Of a stretch of 64,000 nucleotides of DNA, positions 54,501 through 60,013 are shown piece by piece. Location of the stretch: contig CM057149.1 of assembly GCA_029964075.1 (NCBI GenBank), positions 20,598,197 through 20,662,196 on the forward strand, read 5' to 3'. Below the pieces are notes generated by a model that made no database searches, was not told where the DNA came from, and worked only from the letters and a program-made list of their open reading frames with translations. Positions within the stretch are counted from its first letter, which is position 1; each line of letters starts with the position of its first letter. The DNA is from Patiria pectinifera. Lineage: Eukaryota > Echinodermata > Asteroidea > Valvatida > Asterinidae. A program made the translations under genes and the position numbers.

Positions 54501-55855
54501 TTCACATACATGACGTCAAACGCCATTTTTTGAGATACGACCTTGTTGCATGGACATGTTGTGCCCATTCTTGAAAATCACGCATTCTCGAAAATGAGCG
54601 CGCATTCTTAAGAATGAGCGCCCATTCTTGAAAATGAGCGCTCATTCTTGAAAATGAGCGCTCATTCTTAAGATTGGGTGGGAATACCACGTGCACAATT
54701 TATTAATTTTGCCCAATCTTAACAAACATTGCACGACATAATTATGTTAAATGAATTGTATAGCGGTTAAAAGGGAAACAATTCATATAAAGAGGAAAGA
54801 AAATGTTCCATGCTTCTGTACTCGTATGACTACGATAATATGAATCAAATTAAACCTGTTATTATTGCTTTTTCCTGCCCACTATGGGAAGTTTTGTAAT
54901 AACGGAGGACTGGGAACTAGTCTGGGAAGTGCTTTGTTTAGGCTAGACAAGTACAAGTCCCTGTATGTATCATATGCGTGCCACGAAAAAAAAAACGATG
55001 TCCAGAAGCTGCCAAAATTGCTCTTTTGACTAGATAGAATCCAGCTCTGCGACGTTATGGTGGGGTGTGAACAATAAATTGGTGGCAATTTAAATGGGAA
55101 ATAGCATTAGCACTATGGGATGTCGCAGCATTCATTCTCATTCTTCACATTCTTCATTCTTACGTCCCCCCCTCTTTTATTATCCCAAAAATCTGAATTC
55201 TTTCTTCTTATTTTTTCCCCTGGTCCCCTCCCCCAATACGCGTATACTTTTCATATCCACTCTACTTTTCAGCGCCTTGCGTTGCAACAGTATAATTATT
55301 AAGAATCAGTGAACGAGGATGCAGCTAGACTTGCCAAGCGCAGCCGGTGCTCGGCATCGACAAGACCGTTATCTTGTCGCGCATTCTCAAGAATGTGCGC
55401 TCAATCTGGAAGAGTTATTTTTTGCCAAGATTGAGCAAGGATCCAGTTGCACATTCTCGAGAATGTGCCTGCCCATTTTCGAGAATGCGTGATTTTCAAG
55501 AATGGGCACAACAGACACAACGAGTTGAGAGAAGTCTGCTTTTTGGTTAAACTTAAAGAGGTCATTTTTGAATAATAAAGTTAAACATGTTAAAATAAAT
55601 CAACATCATCATCATGGTCATTCCAGAATAAAAATAAGTAATAATTTCAAATCATTTCCAATTAAAAGAACAGACGTCTAAATGAACAAATTACAAATTC
55701 AAGTTGAAGCTGTTTGTACATAAAATTAATACCGTACAGTACACACTTACAATGTGTGTTTCCACGTTCTGCGCCGCTTCTATCACACACTGAAGGGGGG
55801 TGGTGTCGTCCAACAAAACTTTGCCGGACGACTTGGTCTTCTCAAACAGGCTCAT
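27318..55855 (-). CDS. PXK: PX domain-containing pseudokinase with WH2 motif, whole coding span (12 exons)
   Basis: PXK is an endosomal phosphoinositide-binding scaffold linked in mammals to receptor trafficking. Twelve GT-AG exons join in frame to 1,716 nt (571 residues; human 578). Domains in order: PX domain about residues 14-125 (RRYSDF at the phosphoinositide-binding edge, then LPLPPKKVFGNMDREFIAER); kinase-like domain about 145-395; basic coiled linker 400-475; Ser/Thr-rich and polyproline segments 490-540; WH2-type actin motif 545-561 (ALLSSIQGFSKGALKKA). The kinase is degenerate: the HRD loop reads YGHLHTGN (catalytic Asp replaced by His289) and DFG reads DVE (306-308), like the mammalian protein. 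Introns are 0.6 to 6.4 kb and full of MITEs and minisatellites. Convergent with PDHB, divergent from RFT1. Confidence 0.96.
28380..28560. repeat. Retroelement-edge-like sequence
   Basis: On the minus strand, CTCTGACGATGGCCAGAGTA then TCCGAAACGTTGAGTTTCCC. Words of this type often accompany RT elements in invertebrates. No coding part or ribozyme is present; identity is tentative. Confidence 0.3.
29265..29443. repeat. Palindromic/tandem repeat on CGGACTTATGAGGC
   Basis: A hairpin (CATAAGTCCGAC...CTCATAGGTCCG against CGGACTTATGAGGC ATCGGACCTATGAG) is followed by a second direct copy of the right arm. Lies in PXK intron 11. Confidence 0.75.
30391..30560 (+). repeat. Dispersed repeat (AAGCTGTTGATTGGTCAATT), copy 1
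   Basis: AAGCTGTTGATTGGTCAATT, GATATAGAAGGAGCCCGCTG and GAATGGTCAGAATCTCGAGG are shared in order with 46,362-46,489. In PXK intron 11. Confidence 0.7.
31327..31926. mobile_element. Possible inverted-repeat element (PXK intron 11)
   Basis: GGTTAGACGCGTGATAACGG at the left and CCGTTATCACACGTCTAACC at the right are inverted near-matches about 600 bp apart. No target duplication was identified. Confidence 0.5.
32373..32449. repeat. Short palindromic element with GTCTCGAGACC core
   Basis: AGTGTTGTA...GTCGAGACC is mirrored by GGTCTCGAGACCTACAACACT. The small size and self-complementarity fit a MITE remnant. Confidence 0.6.
32744..33157. mobile_element. 'CCTCAATCCTCCAAAATCC' family, copy C
   Basis: ACCCTAATCTTCCTCAATCC start, GATATCATCCGCACTGC interior, CCAAAAGGGCCTAGGGGTTT and AGGGTTAA end. 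In PXK intron 11. Confidence 0.78.
33909..33965 (-). CDS. PXK: PXK exon 11 (Ser/Pro-rich linker)
   Basis: Residues 490-508, GTASGVSSPSSTAPSSPSS. A 57-nt exon with TTTTAG acceptor and GTAAGA donor that preserves phase 1 on both sides. Composition matches the Ser/Thr/Pro stretch at this place in vertebrate PXK. Confidence 0.82.
34210..34553. repeat. 11-bp minisatellite GACTTGTGATG
   Basis: About thirty units, mostly 11 bp with shorter GACTTGTGAG variants, filling over half of PXK intron 10 and ending ~45 bp from the exon 10 donor. The long His-His-Lys-Ser reading here is an artefact of the array. Confidence 0.92.
34598..34881 (-). CDS. PXK: PXK exon 10 (basic linker)
   Basis: Residues 395-489, LFSDVSVASAPQFRLSSKLK followed by a highly charged stretch (SEEEKKKRKKASAKKR) and an Asn/Thr repeat (TNGATNGATN). 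Donor GTCAGT was preferred because it keeps phase 1 into exon 11. Confidence 0.9.
35002..35075 (+). mobile_element. tRNA-like sequence (degenerate, Ala-GGC-like), SINE head or tRNA pseudogene
   Basis: TAGCTCAGTTGGTAGAGCAC is a good D-arm/box A, and GCAGGCTCAAACCCTGC is a good T-arm. The anticodon loop position would read GGC. The acceptor stem does not pair and the anticodon stem has a mismatch, so a functional tRNA is unlikely. Confidence 0.55.
35404..35533. mobile_element. Palindromic MITE (PXK intron 9)
   Basis: TATAACATGGTTTGAGGGTGG and GTCGATATTAGCTCCC are mirrored by GGGAGCTAATATCGAC and AAACCATGTTATA. Confidence 0.75.
35759..36124. mobile_element. MITE with AATTCGGGCGATTCACAATG termini (PXK intron 9)
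   Basis: Left AATTCGGGCGATTCACAATG continuing CAGTGCGCCA...AAGAGTTTGCCA is mirrored at the right end over ~45 bp. Interior match AAATTTACGGTCGACAAG / GAATTTGTCGACC. Confidence 0.78.
36311..36389 (-). CDS. PXK: PXK exon 9
   Basis: Residues 369-394 plus part of 395, SVLESILTSESCKSGLPSVD through LIADP. Corresponds to the cysteine-containing end of the kinase-like domain. The donor GTAAGT leads in frame to LFSDVSV. Confidence 0.93.
36443..36794. mobile_element. MITE with TAAGGC...GCCTTA ends (copy with intact internal target)
   Basis: Starts TAAGGCCAAAAAAAAA and ends GCCTTA, with GCCTTTTTGAAAAAAAGGA near the left end and CCAAAAAGGAAGCGGGCG near the right. The internal stretch 36,584-36,690 matches both flanks of the element inserted at 13,371. 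Located between PXK exons 9 and 8. Confidence 0.7.
37010..37175. repeat. 11-bp minisatellite ACATGTGATCG
   Basis: About ten units of ACATGTGATCG preceded by GACTTGTGATGGACTT, linking it to the 34,210 array. Sits next to the PXK exon 8 donor. Confidence 0.9.
37208..37325 (-). CDS. PXK: PXK exon 8
   Basis: Residues 330-368, TTEQIDVYSFGHIIFEMVFG and onward, the kinase C-lobe helix. It ends in phase 1 at GTGAGT. An 11-bp minisatellite starts ~45 bp beyond the donor. Confidence 0.95.
37430..37770 (-). mobile_element. tRNA-derived SINE, family C (full copy)
   Basis: On the minus strand, box A-like GGCATGGGTGGCTTGTGCG and box B-like GGTTCAAATCCTGG lie at the right; body GGCCGGCAGCCATAGGCGCC; an (ATT)n tail at 37,430-37,450. 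In PXK intron 7. Confidence 0.75.
38285..38835. mobile_element. Inverted cluster of tRNA-derived repeats, family D
   Basis: A minus-strand unit has B-box GGGTTCGAGTCCC near 38,415; a plus-strand unit has TGGTCAAGTGGTAAGACG (box A) and GGGTTCGAGTTCC (box B) near 38,725. The flanking module CACTTTCACT(C)GGGAGGTAAC...GGTGAAGGGCAAAAACCTAA occurs three times, once inverted. Lies in PXK intron 7. Confidence 0.65.
39089..39250 (-). CDS. PXK: PXK exon 7 (degenerate catalytic loop)
   Basis: Residues 276-329, ALKFLHEKGIPYGHLHTGNV through IVQHKKIN. This exon shows the pseudokinase changes: His in place of the HRD Asp, and DVE in place of DFG. Confidence 0.96.
39957..40022 (+). mobile_element. tRNA-like remnant, shortened
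   Basis: GAGCTCAGTTGGTAGAGTGG followed directly by AAAGGTTCAAATCTTGCTCC. The anticodon region is deleted. Related to 35,002-35,075. Confidence 0.5.
40162..40263 (-). CDS. PXK: PXK exon 6
   Basis: Residues 242-275, AKPKHHYLKKYCHPKS through IKTYGRQILE. In phase 0 at both ends. Confidence 0.95.
41249..41526. mobile_element. MITE with GGCTGTTTCGGCAATT termini (PXK intron 5)
   Basis: GGCTGTTTCGGCAATT at the left and AATTGCCGAAACAGCC at the right are perfect inverts. A central palindrome AAGTGACGTCAC / GTGACGTCACTT contains CRE-like TGACGTCA words. Confidence 0.78.
42165..42613. mobile_element. 'CCTCAATCCTCCAAAATCC' family, copy D
   Basis: Most symmetric member: TTAACCCTAACC at the left and GGGTTAGGGTTAA at the right, with GGCCTAGG just inside. 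Contains three direct ~43-bp repeats ending GATGAATGGTGATTGAA. In PXK intron 5. Confidence 0.8.
42907..43086 (-). CDS. PXK: PXK exon 5
   Basis: Residues 182-241, SDFGPDKVMEDKDILQAMKV through GTLRDFICK, the N-lobe of the kinase-like domain. Its acceptor lies only ~25 bp from the edge of a MITE. Confidence 0.96.
43111..43605. mobile_element. MITE beside PXK exon 5 acceptor
   Basis: AGGCCCGTTCTTGG...GTGCTAC and its inverse GTAGCACGGCGTCTAGAACG then GGCCTTA mark the ends, with a further GCGCTGAACT / AGTTCAGCAC match. It starts ~25 bp from the exon 5 splice acceptor (43,086). Confidence 0.72.
43791..43920. mobile_element. GAGGCCCCCTTCAATGGAG MITE, copy 2
   Basis: Complete small palindromic element: GAGGCCCCCTTCAATGGAGA at the left; CGCCATTAAAGGGGGCCTTT at the right, inverted. 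In PXK intron 4. Confidence 0.65.
44244..44395 (-). CDS. PXK: PXK exon 4
   Basis: Residues 131-181, VALQHVSMFFRSEPYWEVVE through VRQILAW, linking PX and kinase-like domains. FFRSEP and DIGWRIRK are family hallmarks. Confidence 0.96.
44710..44991. mobile_element. MITE with TCCAAGAGTGATTATG termini (PXK intron 3)
   Basis: TCCAAGAGTGATTATG and GGTTACTCACGTTACA are mirrored at the right (GTAACGTGAGTAACC, CATAATCACTCTTGGA). The left arm has an extra ~14 bp (AATAATTCATGAGG). Confidence 0.78.
46362..46489 (+). repeat. Dispersed repeat (AAGCTGTTGATTGGTCAATT), copy 2
   Basis: Same order of blocks as copy 1: GATAGAAGGCGCCCCCTGAA, TGGTCAGAATCTGGAGGTTA. Ends where the CCTCC-like repeat begins. In PXK intron 3. 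Confidence 0.7.
46490..46705. repeat. Diverged relative of the CCTCC family
   Basis: CCTAACCTCCTCAAACTCCA...GGAGTTAGGGTT ends with CATTTTGGTGGATTTTGGGG and GGACTTGGTCCGG inside. Same architecture and TTAGGGTT edge but different core sequence. Confidence 0.55.
46873..47107 (-). CDS. PXK: PXK exon 3 (PX domain core)
   Basis: Residues 53-130, INRRYSDFVALHEFLKITNL through RFLDPSNYPANLQ. Holds the RRYSDF phosphoinositide motif and the proline-rich LPLPPKK loop. Confidence 0.96.
47108..49324. other. PXK intron 2, no recognisable content
   Basis: I see only AT-rich sequence, scattered TACATGTA words and homopolymers between exons 3 and 2. No repeat family from elsewhere in the window was matched. 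Confidence 0.6.
49325..49375 (-). CDS. PXK: PXK exon 2
   Basis: Residues 36-52, DYVMKVQRGIAAEKTWQ, a 51-nt exon encoding the first PX-domain beta strands. In phase 0 at both ends. Confidence 0.92.
50694..51019. mobile_element. MITE, relative of the 36,443 element
   Basis: Shares ATAAGGCC start, GGCCTTTTTGAAAAAATGAA, CCCCCCAAGATGGCGG and the right-hand GGAAAAAAGAAGAAGAAGCG region, and ends GGCCTGA. Lies in PXK intron 1. Confidence 0.65.
51020..53577. other. PXK intron 1, no recognisable content
   Basis: Low-complexity AT-rich sequence. A small GGTACCAAGTCCTATCTAGT direct repeat lies near 52,460-52,505. No gene or element is supportable. Confidence 0.6.
53578..53910. mobile_element. MITE with GGGCGATCG-type termini, truncated copy 2
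   Basis: Shares GAACAAAATCCACTTT, AGAGGGCAG, GAAATTTGGGGTAAAATGAC and AATAAAGATGG with the element at 9,739. Its right part is cut where another MITE begins at 53,911, consistent with nesting. Lies in PXK intron 1. Confidence 0.7.
53911..54196. mobile_element. MITE, family 'GCAGAATACCCCGCCACTCG', copy 1
   Basis: Ends are inverted: GCAGAATACCCCGCCACTCG at the left, CGAGTGGCGGGGTATTCTGC at the right. Interior repeats the words CGTAGCCGGCTACG and CCAACTACCCTGTTTCCGGC. An inverted second copy is at 59,519. Confidence 0.8.
54200..54284. repeat. Perfect-arm hairpin
   Basis: AGCTGGAGTTACCCAGCCCT and onward through TTTTATCAT is repeated as its inverse after a ~20-bp loop. Probably a small palindromic MITE abutting the previous one. 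Confidence 0.75.
54334..54550. mobile_element. MITE with TGCAACAAGGTCGT termini
   Basis: Terminal inverted repeat TGCAACAAGGTCGT at left and ACGACCTTGTTGCA at right. Interior is related to the ends (AAGTCGTAAATCTCG). Immediately precedes the element at 54,557. Confidence 0.7.
54557..55513. mobile_element. 957-bp DNA element with long terminal inverted repeats
   Basis: Ends TGTTGTGCCCATTCTTGAAA and its inverse, extending over ~40 bp. GACA sits on both sides (54,553-54,556 and 55,514-55,517), a candidate 4-bp target duplication. The left end carries a short array of a 20-bp unit built on CATTCTTGAAAATGAGCGC. No transposase frame is visible; non-autonomous. Confidence 0.78.
55751..55855 (-). 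CDS. PXK: PXK exon 1 (start codon)
   Basis: Residues 1-35, MSLFEKTKSSGKVLLDDTTP through VETHI. GKVLLDDT matches the family N-terminus, fixing the start. The donor is GTAAGT. Confidence 0.93.
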
Positions 55856-56660
55856 GATTTACGAGAGTTCCTGCCCAAACTTTCACGCGGGAAAAACACA
55901 CACCTCCTCAGGGAGCACGTGGGGTTGTCAGTCTGATTCTAGACCTCGAAATTTCAGTGTTTACATCATCAGAACGCATGTGACAATGAGTACAGTTTAG
56001 ATGTGGTGAATCACTGAGACTGAGAGCTGAGTGTATTTTTTGTTTAGCGCGCAGGTGCCAGTCAGTGATGTTCCTATGAGTGTGTCTGGTGCCGATTCCC
56101 GTATCGTGTGTTTTTCCATACCAAGTCTAATTGCAGACTCGAAGGGGGAGTTTCCGATCATCACACAGCCTAGCCACTGATTGCAGTGGGCGCTTTTGTC
56201 TACGGCTGCGGATGGTTACTGATAGCATGTTCACATGTATGTCAAAATCTGAAGCCATAGCCATTAATTCCCACTGTTATCACTGGTTCCGTTCGAATTT
56301 CAGGTGTTCGGAAATCGATTGATCGGAAACCAGTTTTAAATGTTCAAAGATGGCTGCGCCCATAGACCAGCTGCTGATGCATGACGTTTACGGATGACGG
56401 GAAAATCATTAAGGTTGGCTGTTGCACTTTTGGCCATTGGGTGCAGTCGGTGGATGCGATCGGACGATCTCGCGGCGATTGTGTGACACATTTTTCTTTT
56501 AAATTTCTAACCAGTTTATGCCGGGATTAGTCAGCATTTGCAGTGGACATTTGACAGTGAACTGGTGCCCGATTGTTTTCGTTGAACCGGCACTGTAATG
56601 AACATGCACGATCTGACTGTTTGTAGGCCTGCGCGGAGCATTCATAGTTCTAGAGTAGGC
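55856..56660. other. PXK 5' flank
   Basis: Should hold the PXK promoter and 5' UTR. No repeat or exon of another gene was recognised. Confidence 0.5.
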
Positions 56661-56777
56661 CTTAGTCCGAGTAACTTGGACCCAACTTATCGCCTTTTTT
56701 AACATTTGGACATATCGCCAGACCATGTCCAAATGTTAAAAAAGGCGATAAGTTGGGTCCAAGTTACTCGGACTAAG
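56661..56777. mobile_element. Palindromic MITE, family 'TTAGTCCGAGTAAC', copy 2
   Basis: Near-perfect hairpin: CTTAGTCCGAGTAACTTGG at the left is repeated inverted at the right, with ACATTTGGACAT near the centre. A diverged copy sits at 9,619-9,730. The foldback element is inserted at its right edge. Confidence 0.8.
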
Positions 56778-56789
56778 TAGGGGAAATGG

Positions 56790-56935
56790 GTCAACTCGTA
56801 CCCGAGTTAACTCGTACCCGAGTCAACTCGTACCCCAAAATTGACACCCAAGTCAAGTCGTACCCGAGTTAGGTCGTACCCGAGTCAAGTCGTACCCCAG
56901 TCAACTCGTACCCGAGTCAAGTCGTACCCACAGCT
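56790..56935. repeat. 16-bp tandem array (left end of foldback element)
   Basis: Imperfect copies of TCAACTCGTACCCGAG, some with AAGTCG in place of AACTCG. Inverted relative to the right-end array. Confidence 0.85.
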
Positions 56936-57305
56936 CAAAATAGTTGCCTATTTTCGAAAAGAAAATCAGTGAAACGAACGGAAGATCGGAGGGATATGGC
57001 GGGTTGTCCGTGCCTGTGCGCGCACTCGCTGGTCAACGTGGTCGTACCGTGATGAGAGAAACGATGGCTCTATCCCATTCAGAGACGCCTCTCTTATAGA
57101 TTGGCTTGAGAATAAAAAAATGTGCGTAAGAACAACACATTAAATTATTCGATGGTGTGATATTGTGTGGTTTATTCCTTCAATTAAGACACATGAAGGG
57201 GTCTTAAAAATTGGGTAGAAATAGGAGGGAGAAATCAATTGAAGTTTTGACCGTAGCCAAGTTTACCCAGGCAGTGGGGTGGGTTAGGTTTTACCTGAGG
57301 GCATT

Positions 57306-57348
57306 AGCGGGAATGCATTTTCGTCCCTTCGGGGACTCATCAGCCGCT
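57306..57348 (-). ncRNA. Hammerhead ribozyme (minimal, Penelope-like element type)
   Basis: On the minus strand, from 57,348 down: AGCGG (helix I), CUGAUGA core, GUCCC-CGAA-GGGAC (helix II hairpin), GAAA core, AAU-GC-AUU (very short helix III), C17, then CCGCU closing helix I with the first five bases. All conserved core positions of a hammerhead are present, and every helix pairs perfectly. Predicted cleavage is between 57,311 and 57,310. Short-helix-III hammerheads are established features of Penelope-like elements, so motif and coding fragment support each other. Confidence 0.88.
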
Positions 57349-57447
57349 GGATTCAAAGAATCCGTAGGTATGGGTTAGTGGGTTAGGTGGAACTCACTTT
57401 TAGGAAAGGATTCTGTCTAATTTATCCGGTATTTTGTAATTACAACT

Positions 57448-58005
57448 TCATTCGGATGGGATTTGTTCATCCAATAGTGAAATTAGGATATCAAGTGTGT
57501 TATCTTCGTTCTCAGTTGTGGAGGATTGAATGTCTTCCGTATGGCTGAGTTTGGCTCTGACAAGTCTCTTCTTGGTGTTTTCAGCTATCTTATAAGCAAC
57601 TAAAGGAGGTTTCGGGAAAACTTCCTTCAAAGTTGGGTTGCTTGAGATAAGATGCCAGTGTCTGGAGAGAGCACGCTTGATGTCCATGTGTTTTACATGG
57701 GGGTTGTAAGTCGTGGTGAAGACGAGGGGAGGTTCTTTTCTGGTTTTCACTTGTTCTGTGTGAATCATAGATTTCCTTTGTGAGAAATCAATGGATTGCT
57801 TGCATTGGTGAATGTCGGCTTGATTGTAGCCTCTTTTCAGTAGTTTTTCTTCGAAACTTTGTACTTTTTTTACGAAGTCATCCTCATTGTTTGTGTTTCT
57901 GGCATATCGTAGGATTTCTCCTTTGATAAAACCGTGGAACACATGGTCTGGATGGGATGATGTTCTTTCCAAGTACTGATATGTTTCCGTAGGTTTCGTG
58001 AACAC
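57448..58005 (-). pseudogene. Penelope-like retroelement, RT C-terminal region (left arm)
   Basis: An open frame of 185 codons with no upstream ATG (it opens at GTG beside the spacer), so it is 5'-truncated. Recognisable blocks include FTKPTETYQYLERTSSHPDH, KRGYNQADIHQ, VFTTTYNPHVKHMD, LKEVFPKPPLVAYKI and LVRAKLSH. These lie after the catalytic palm in Penelope-like reverse transcriptases. The catalytic RT motifs and the GIY-YIG endonuclease are both absent. The frame reaches its stop unbroken, followed ~100 bp later by the hammerhead ribozyme. Confidence 0.85.
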
Positions 58006-58055
58006 ATCTTTTTAAAGGCCCGCGTTTCCTATCCACCGGTACCCTGGACACACGC
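58006..58055. other. 50-bp spacer at the centre of the palindrome
   Basis: Unique sequence joining the two truncated Penelope-like ends head to head. It shows no internal symmetry and would form the loop of the cruciform or hairpin. Confidence 0.7.
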
Positions 58056-58603
58056 GTGTTCACGAAACCTACGGAAACATATCAGTACTTGGAAAGAACA
58101 TCATCCCATCCAGACCATGTGTTCCACGGTTTTATCAAAGGAGAAATCGATATGCCAGAAACACAAACAATGAGGATGACTGTAAAAAGTACAAAGTTTC
58201 AAGAAAACTACTGAAAAGAGGCTACAATCAAGCCGACATTCACCAATGCAAGCAATCCATTGATTTCTCACAAAGGAAATCTATGATTCACACAGAACAA
58301 GTGAAAACCAGAAAAGAACCTCCCCTCGTCTTCACCACGACTTACAACCCCCATGTAAAACACATGGACATCAAGCGTGCTCTCTCCAGACACTGGCATC
58401 TTATCTCAAGCAACCCAACTTTGAAGGAAGTTTTCCCGAAACCTCCTTTAGTTGCTTATAAGATAGCTGAAAACACCAAGAAGAGACTTGTCAGAGCCAA
58501 ACTCAGCCATACGGAAGACATTCAATCCTCCACAACTGAGAACGAAGATAACACACTTGATATCCTAATTTCACTATTGGATGAACAAATCCCATCCGAA
58601 TGA
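58056..58603 (+). pseudogene. Penelope-like retroelement, RT C-terminal region (right arm, frameshifted)
   Basis: Inverted duplicate of the left-arm copy. Small deletions near 58,147, 58,182 and 58,200 break the frame. Only the distal 106 codons (from 58,283) stay open, and these match the other arm. It is an inactive copy. Confidence 0.85.
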
Positions 58604-58702
58604 AGTTGTAATTACAAAATACCGGATAAATTAGACAGAATCCTTTCCTAAAAGTGAGTTCCACCTAACCCACTAACCCATACCTACGGATTCTTTGAAT
58701 CC

Positions 58703-58740
58703 AGCGGCTGATGAGTCCCGAAGACAAATGCATTCCCGCT
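58703..58740 (+). pseudogene. Decayed hammerhead ribozyme in right arm
   Basis: Inverted counterpart of the intact motif. AGCGG/CCGCU and CUGAUGA remain, but helix II is shortened to GUC/GAC. The GAAA core reads AAA, so G12 (a catalytic residue) is missing. Predicted inactive. Confidence 0.75.
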
Positions 58741-59149
58741 AATGCCCTCAGGTAAAACCTAACCCACCCCACTGCCTGGGTAAACTTGGCTACGGTCAAA
58801 ACTTCAATTGATTTCTCCCTCCTATTTCTACCCAATTTTTAAGACCCCTTCATGTGTCTTAATTGAAGGAATAAACCACACAATATCACACCATCGAATA
58901 ATTTAATGTGTTGTTCTTACGCACATTTTTTTATTCTCAAGCCAATCTATAAGAGAGGCGTCTCTGAATGGGATAGAGCCATCGTTTCTCTCATCTGATC
59001 AACATTTGATACCGCCGCCTTCAACTAATCCTTGAACTTTATTTGTATTTCTGGCGGCGTAACTACTATTTCTCAGTCGCCGTTTTTGAGGGTAAAATCG
59101 GAAGTTTTGTTAACCATCCATCCGTACTTCCAAACTAAAAAAGGAGGGG

Positions 59150-59323
59150 AGTACGAGTTGACCTGGGTGCGAGTTAACCCGGGTACGAGTTGACTCGGGT
59201 ACGAGTTAACCTGGGTACGAGTTAACTCGGGTACGAGTTAACCTGGGTACGAGTTGACTCGGGTACGAGTTGACTCGAGTACGAGTTGACTCGGGTACGA
59301 GTTAACTCGGGTACGAGTTGACC
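59150..59323. repeat. 16-bp tandem array (right end of foldback element)
   Basis: About ten or eleven units of CGGGTACGAGTTGACT with TTAACC/TTAACT variants. Complementary to the left-end array. Confidence 0.88.
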
Positions 59324-59518
59324 CAAAATCTAAGTAGGTCTAGTAGGCTAGTCAGTGTGGAAAAAACTGTTGCAACCTGACGCCACTTTTTTCTTCATAT
59401 ATCATCTCAATGAAGGTCAGTAATCGCAAATATGAATCTGGGCCGGACTGAGAAACATTTCCAATTTTGTTAGGAAATAGGCCTAGAAGAAAGAATGTTG
59501 TGTTGGGCACAAAAGAAT

Positions 59519-59825
59519 TGCAGAATACCCCCCCACTCGATCTATGCACCTCGTAGCCGAAGCAGGCTACGGAGTCACGGTTGATTGCCCTCAACATACA
59601 TTCTCAGCGCTACCTGTCCTGTACGTACTAGGCCTACACACAGACACACACGCCATGCTCCACTGCACTCCCACTTGGTATCCGCGTAGCCAGCAACAGG
59701 GTAGTCGGTTTAAACTTTGAATTTTTTCAGCAACTCCCATTCCTTTTGTGTTGCTTCGTTCTCAAGCATTGTCAAGGGGACTCCCACTCTGTAGCCGCGT
59801 AGCCGTAGCCGGAAATACTGTCAAT
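59519..59825. mobile_element. MITE, family 'GCAGAATACCCCGCCACTCG', copy 2
   Basis: Opposite-orientation relative of 53,911-54,196, sharing the terminal GCAGAATACCCC, CTATGCACCTCGTAGCCG, CCTTTTGTGTTGCTTCGTTC and other interior words. The far end is degraded. It lies between the foldback element and RFT1. Confidence 0.75.
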
Positions 59826-59852
59826 TAAAAAAATTGTTAGGAAATGACTCTC

Positions 59853-60013
59853 CATAGACTTTGTACACAACCGCTGAAGAAGCGTCAGGTTGCAACATTC
59901 TTTCTTATTGTTTTGTATTGTTATGTGGTAAATAAAGTAAGATCGATTGATTGATTGATTGATAGACTTCGTACACAATCGCGGAAGTGCAGGCGTCAGG
60001 TTGCAACATTTTT
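59853..60013. repeat. 50-bp direct duplication with (GATT)n between
   Basis: GACTTTGTACACAACCGC... AGGTTGCAACATT at 59,857-59,899 is repeated (GACTTCGTACACAATCGC... AGGTTGCAACATT) at 59,966-60,009. TGGTAAATAAAGTAAGAT and a GATT microsatellite, resembling a retroposon tail, lie between. Confidence 0.6.

Larger units (their letters stand above)
56782..59329. mobile_element. Foldback-type element with inverted Penelope-like arms
   Basis: A ~2.55-kb structure bracketed by CTAAGTAGG at 56,773-56,781 and 59,330-59,338, a candidate 8-9-bp target duplication. Both ends begin with GGGTCAACTCGTACCC in inverted orientation and continue as arrays of a 16-bp unit (left 56,790-56,935, right 59,150-59,323). 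Inside are two long inverted arms, 57,051-58,005 and 58,056-58,995, around a 50-bp spacer. Terminal arrays of short tandem repeats plus a 9-bp duplication resemble Drosophila Foldback elements; that class assignment is inference. Each arm holds a 5'-truncated Penelope-like sequence reading outward from the centre. No transposase is visible, so movement would have been driven from elsewhere. Confidence 0.8.

Noticed and set aside
57448..58005. Host protein-coding gene of 185 codons
   Set aside because: No start codon, duplicated in inverted orientation, and matches the C-terminal region of Penelope-like reverse transcriptases.
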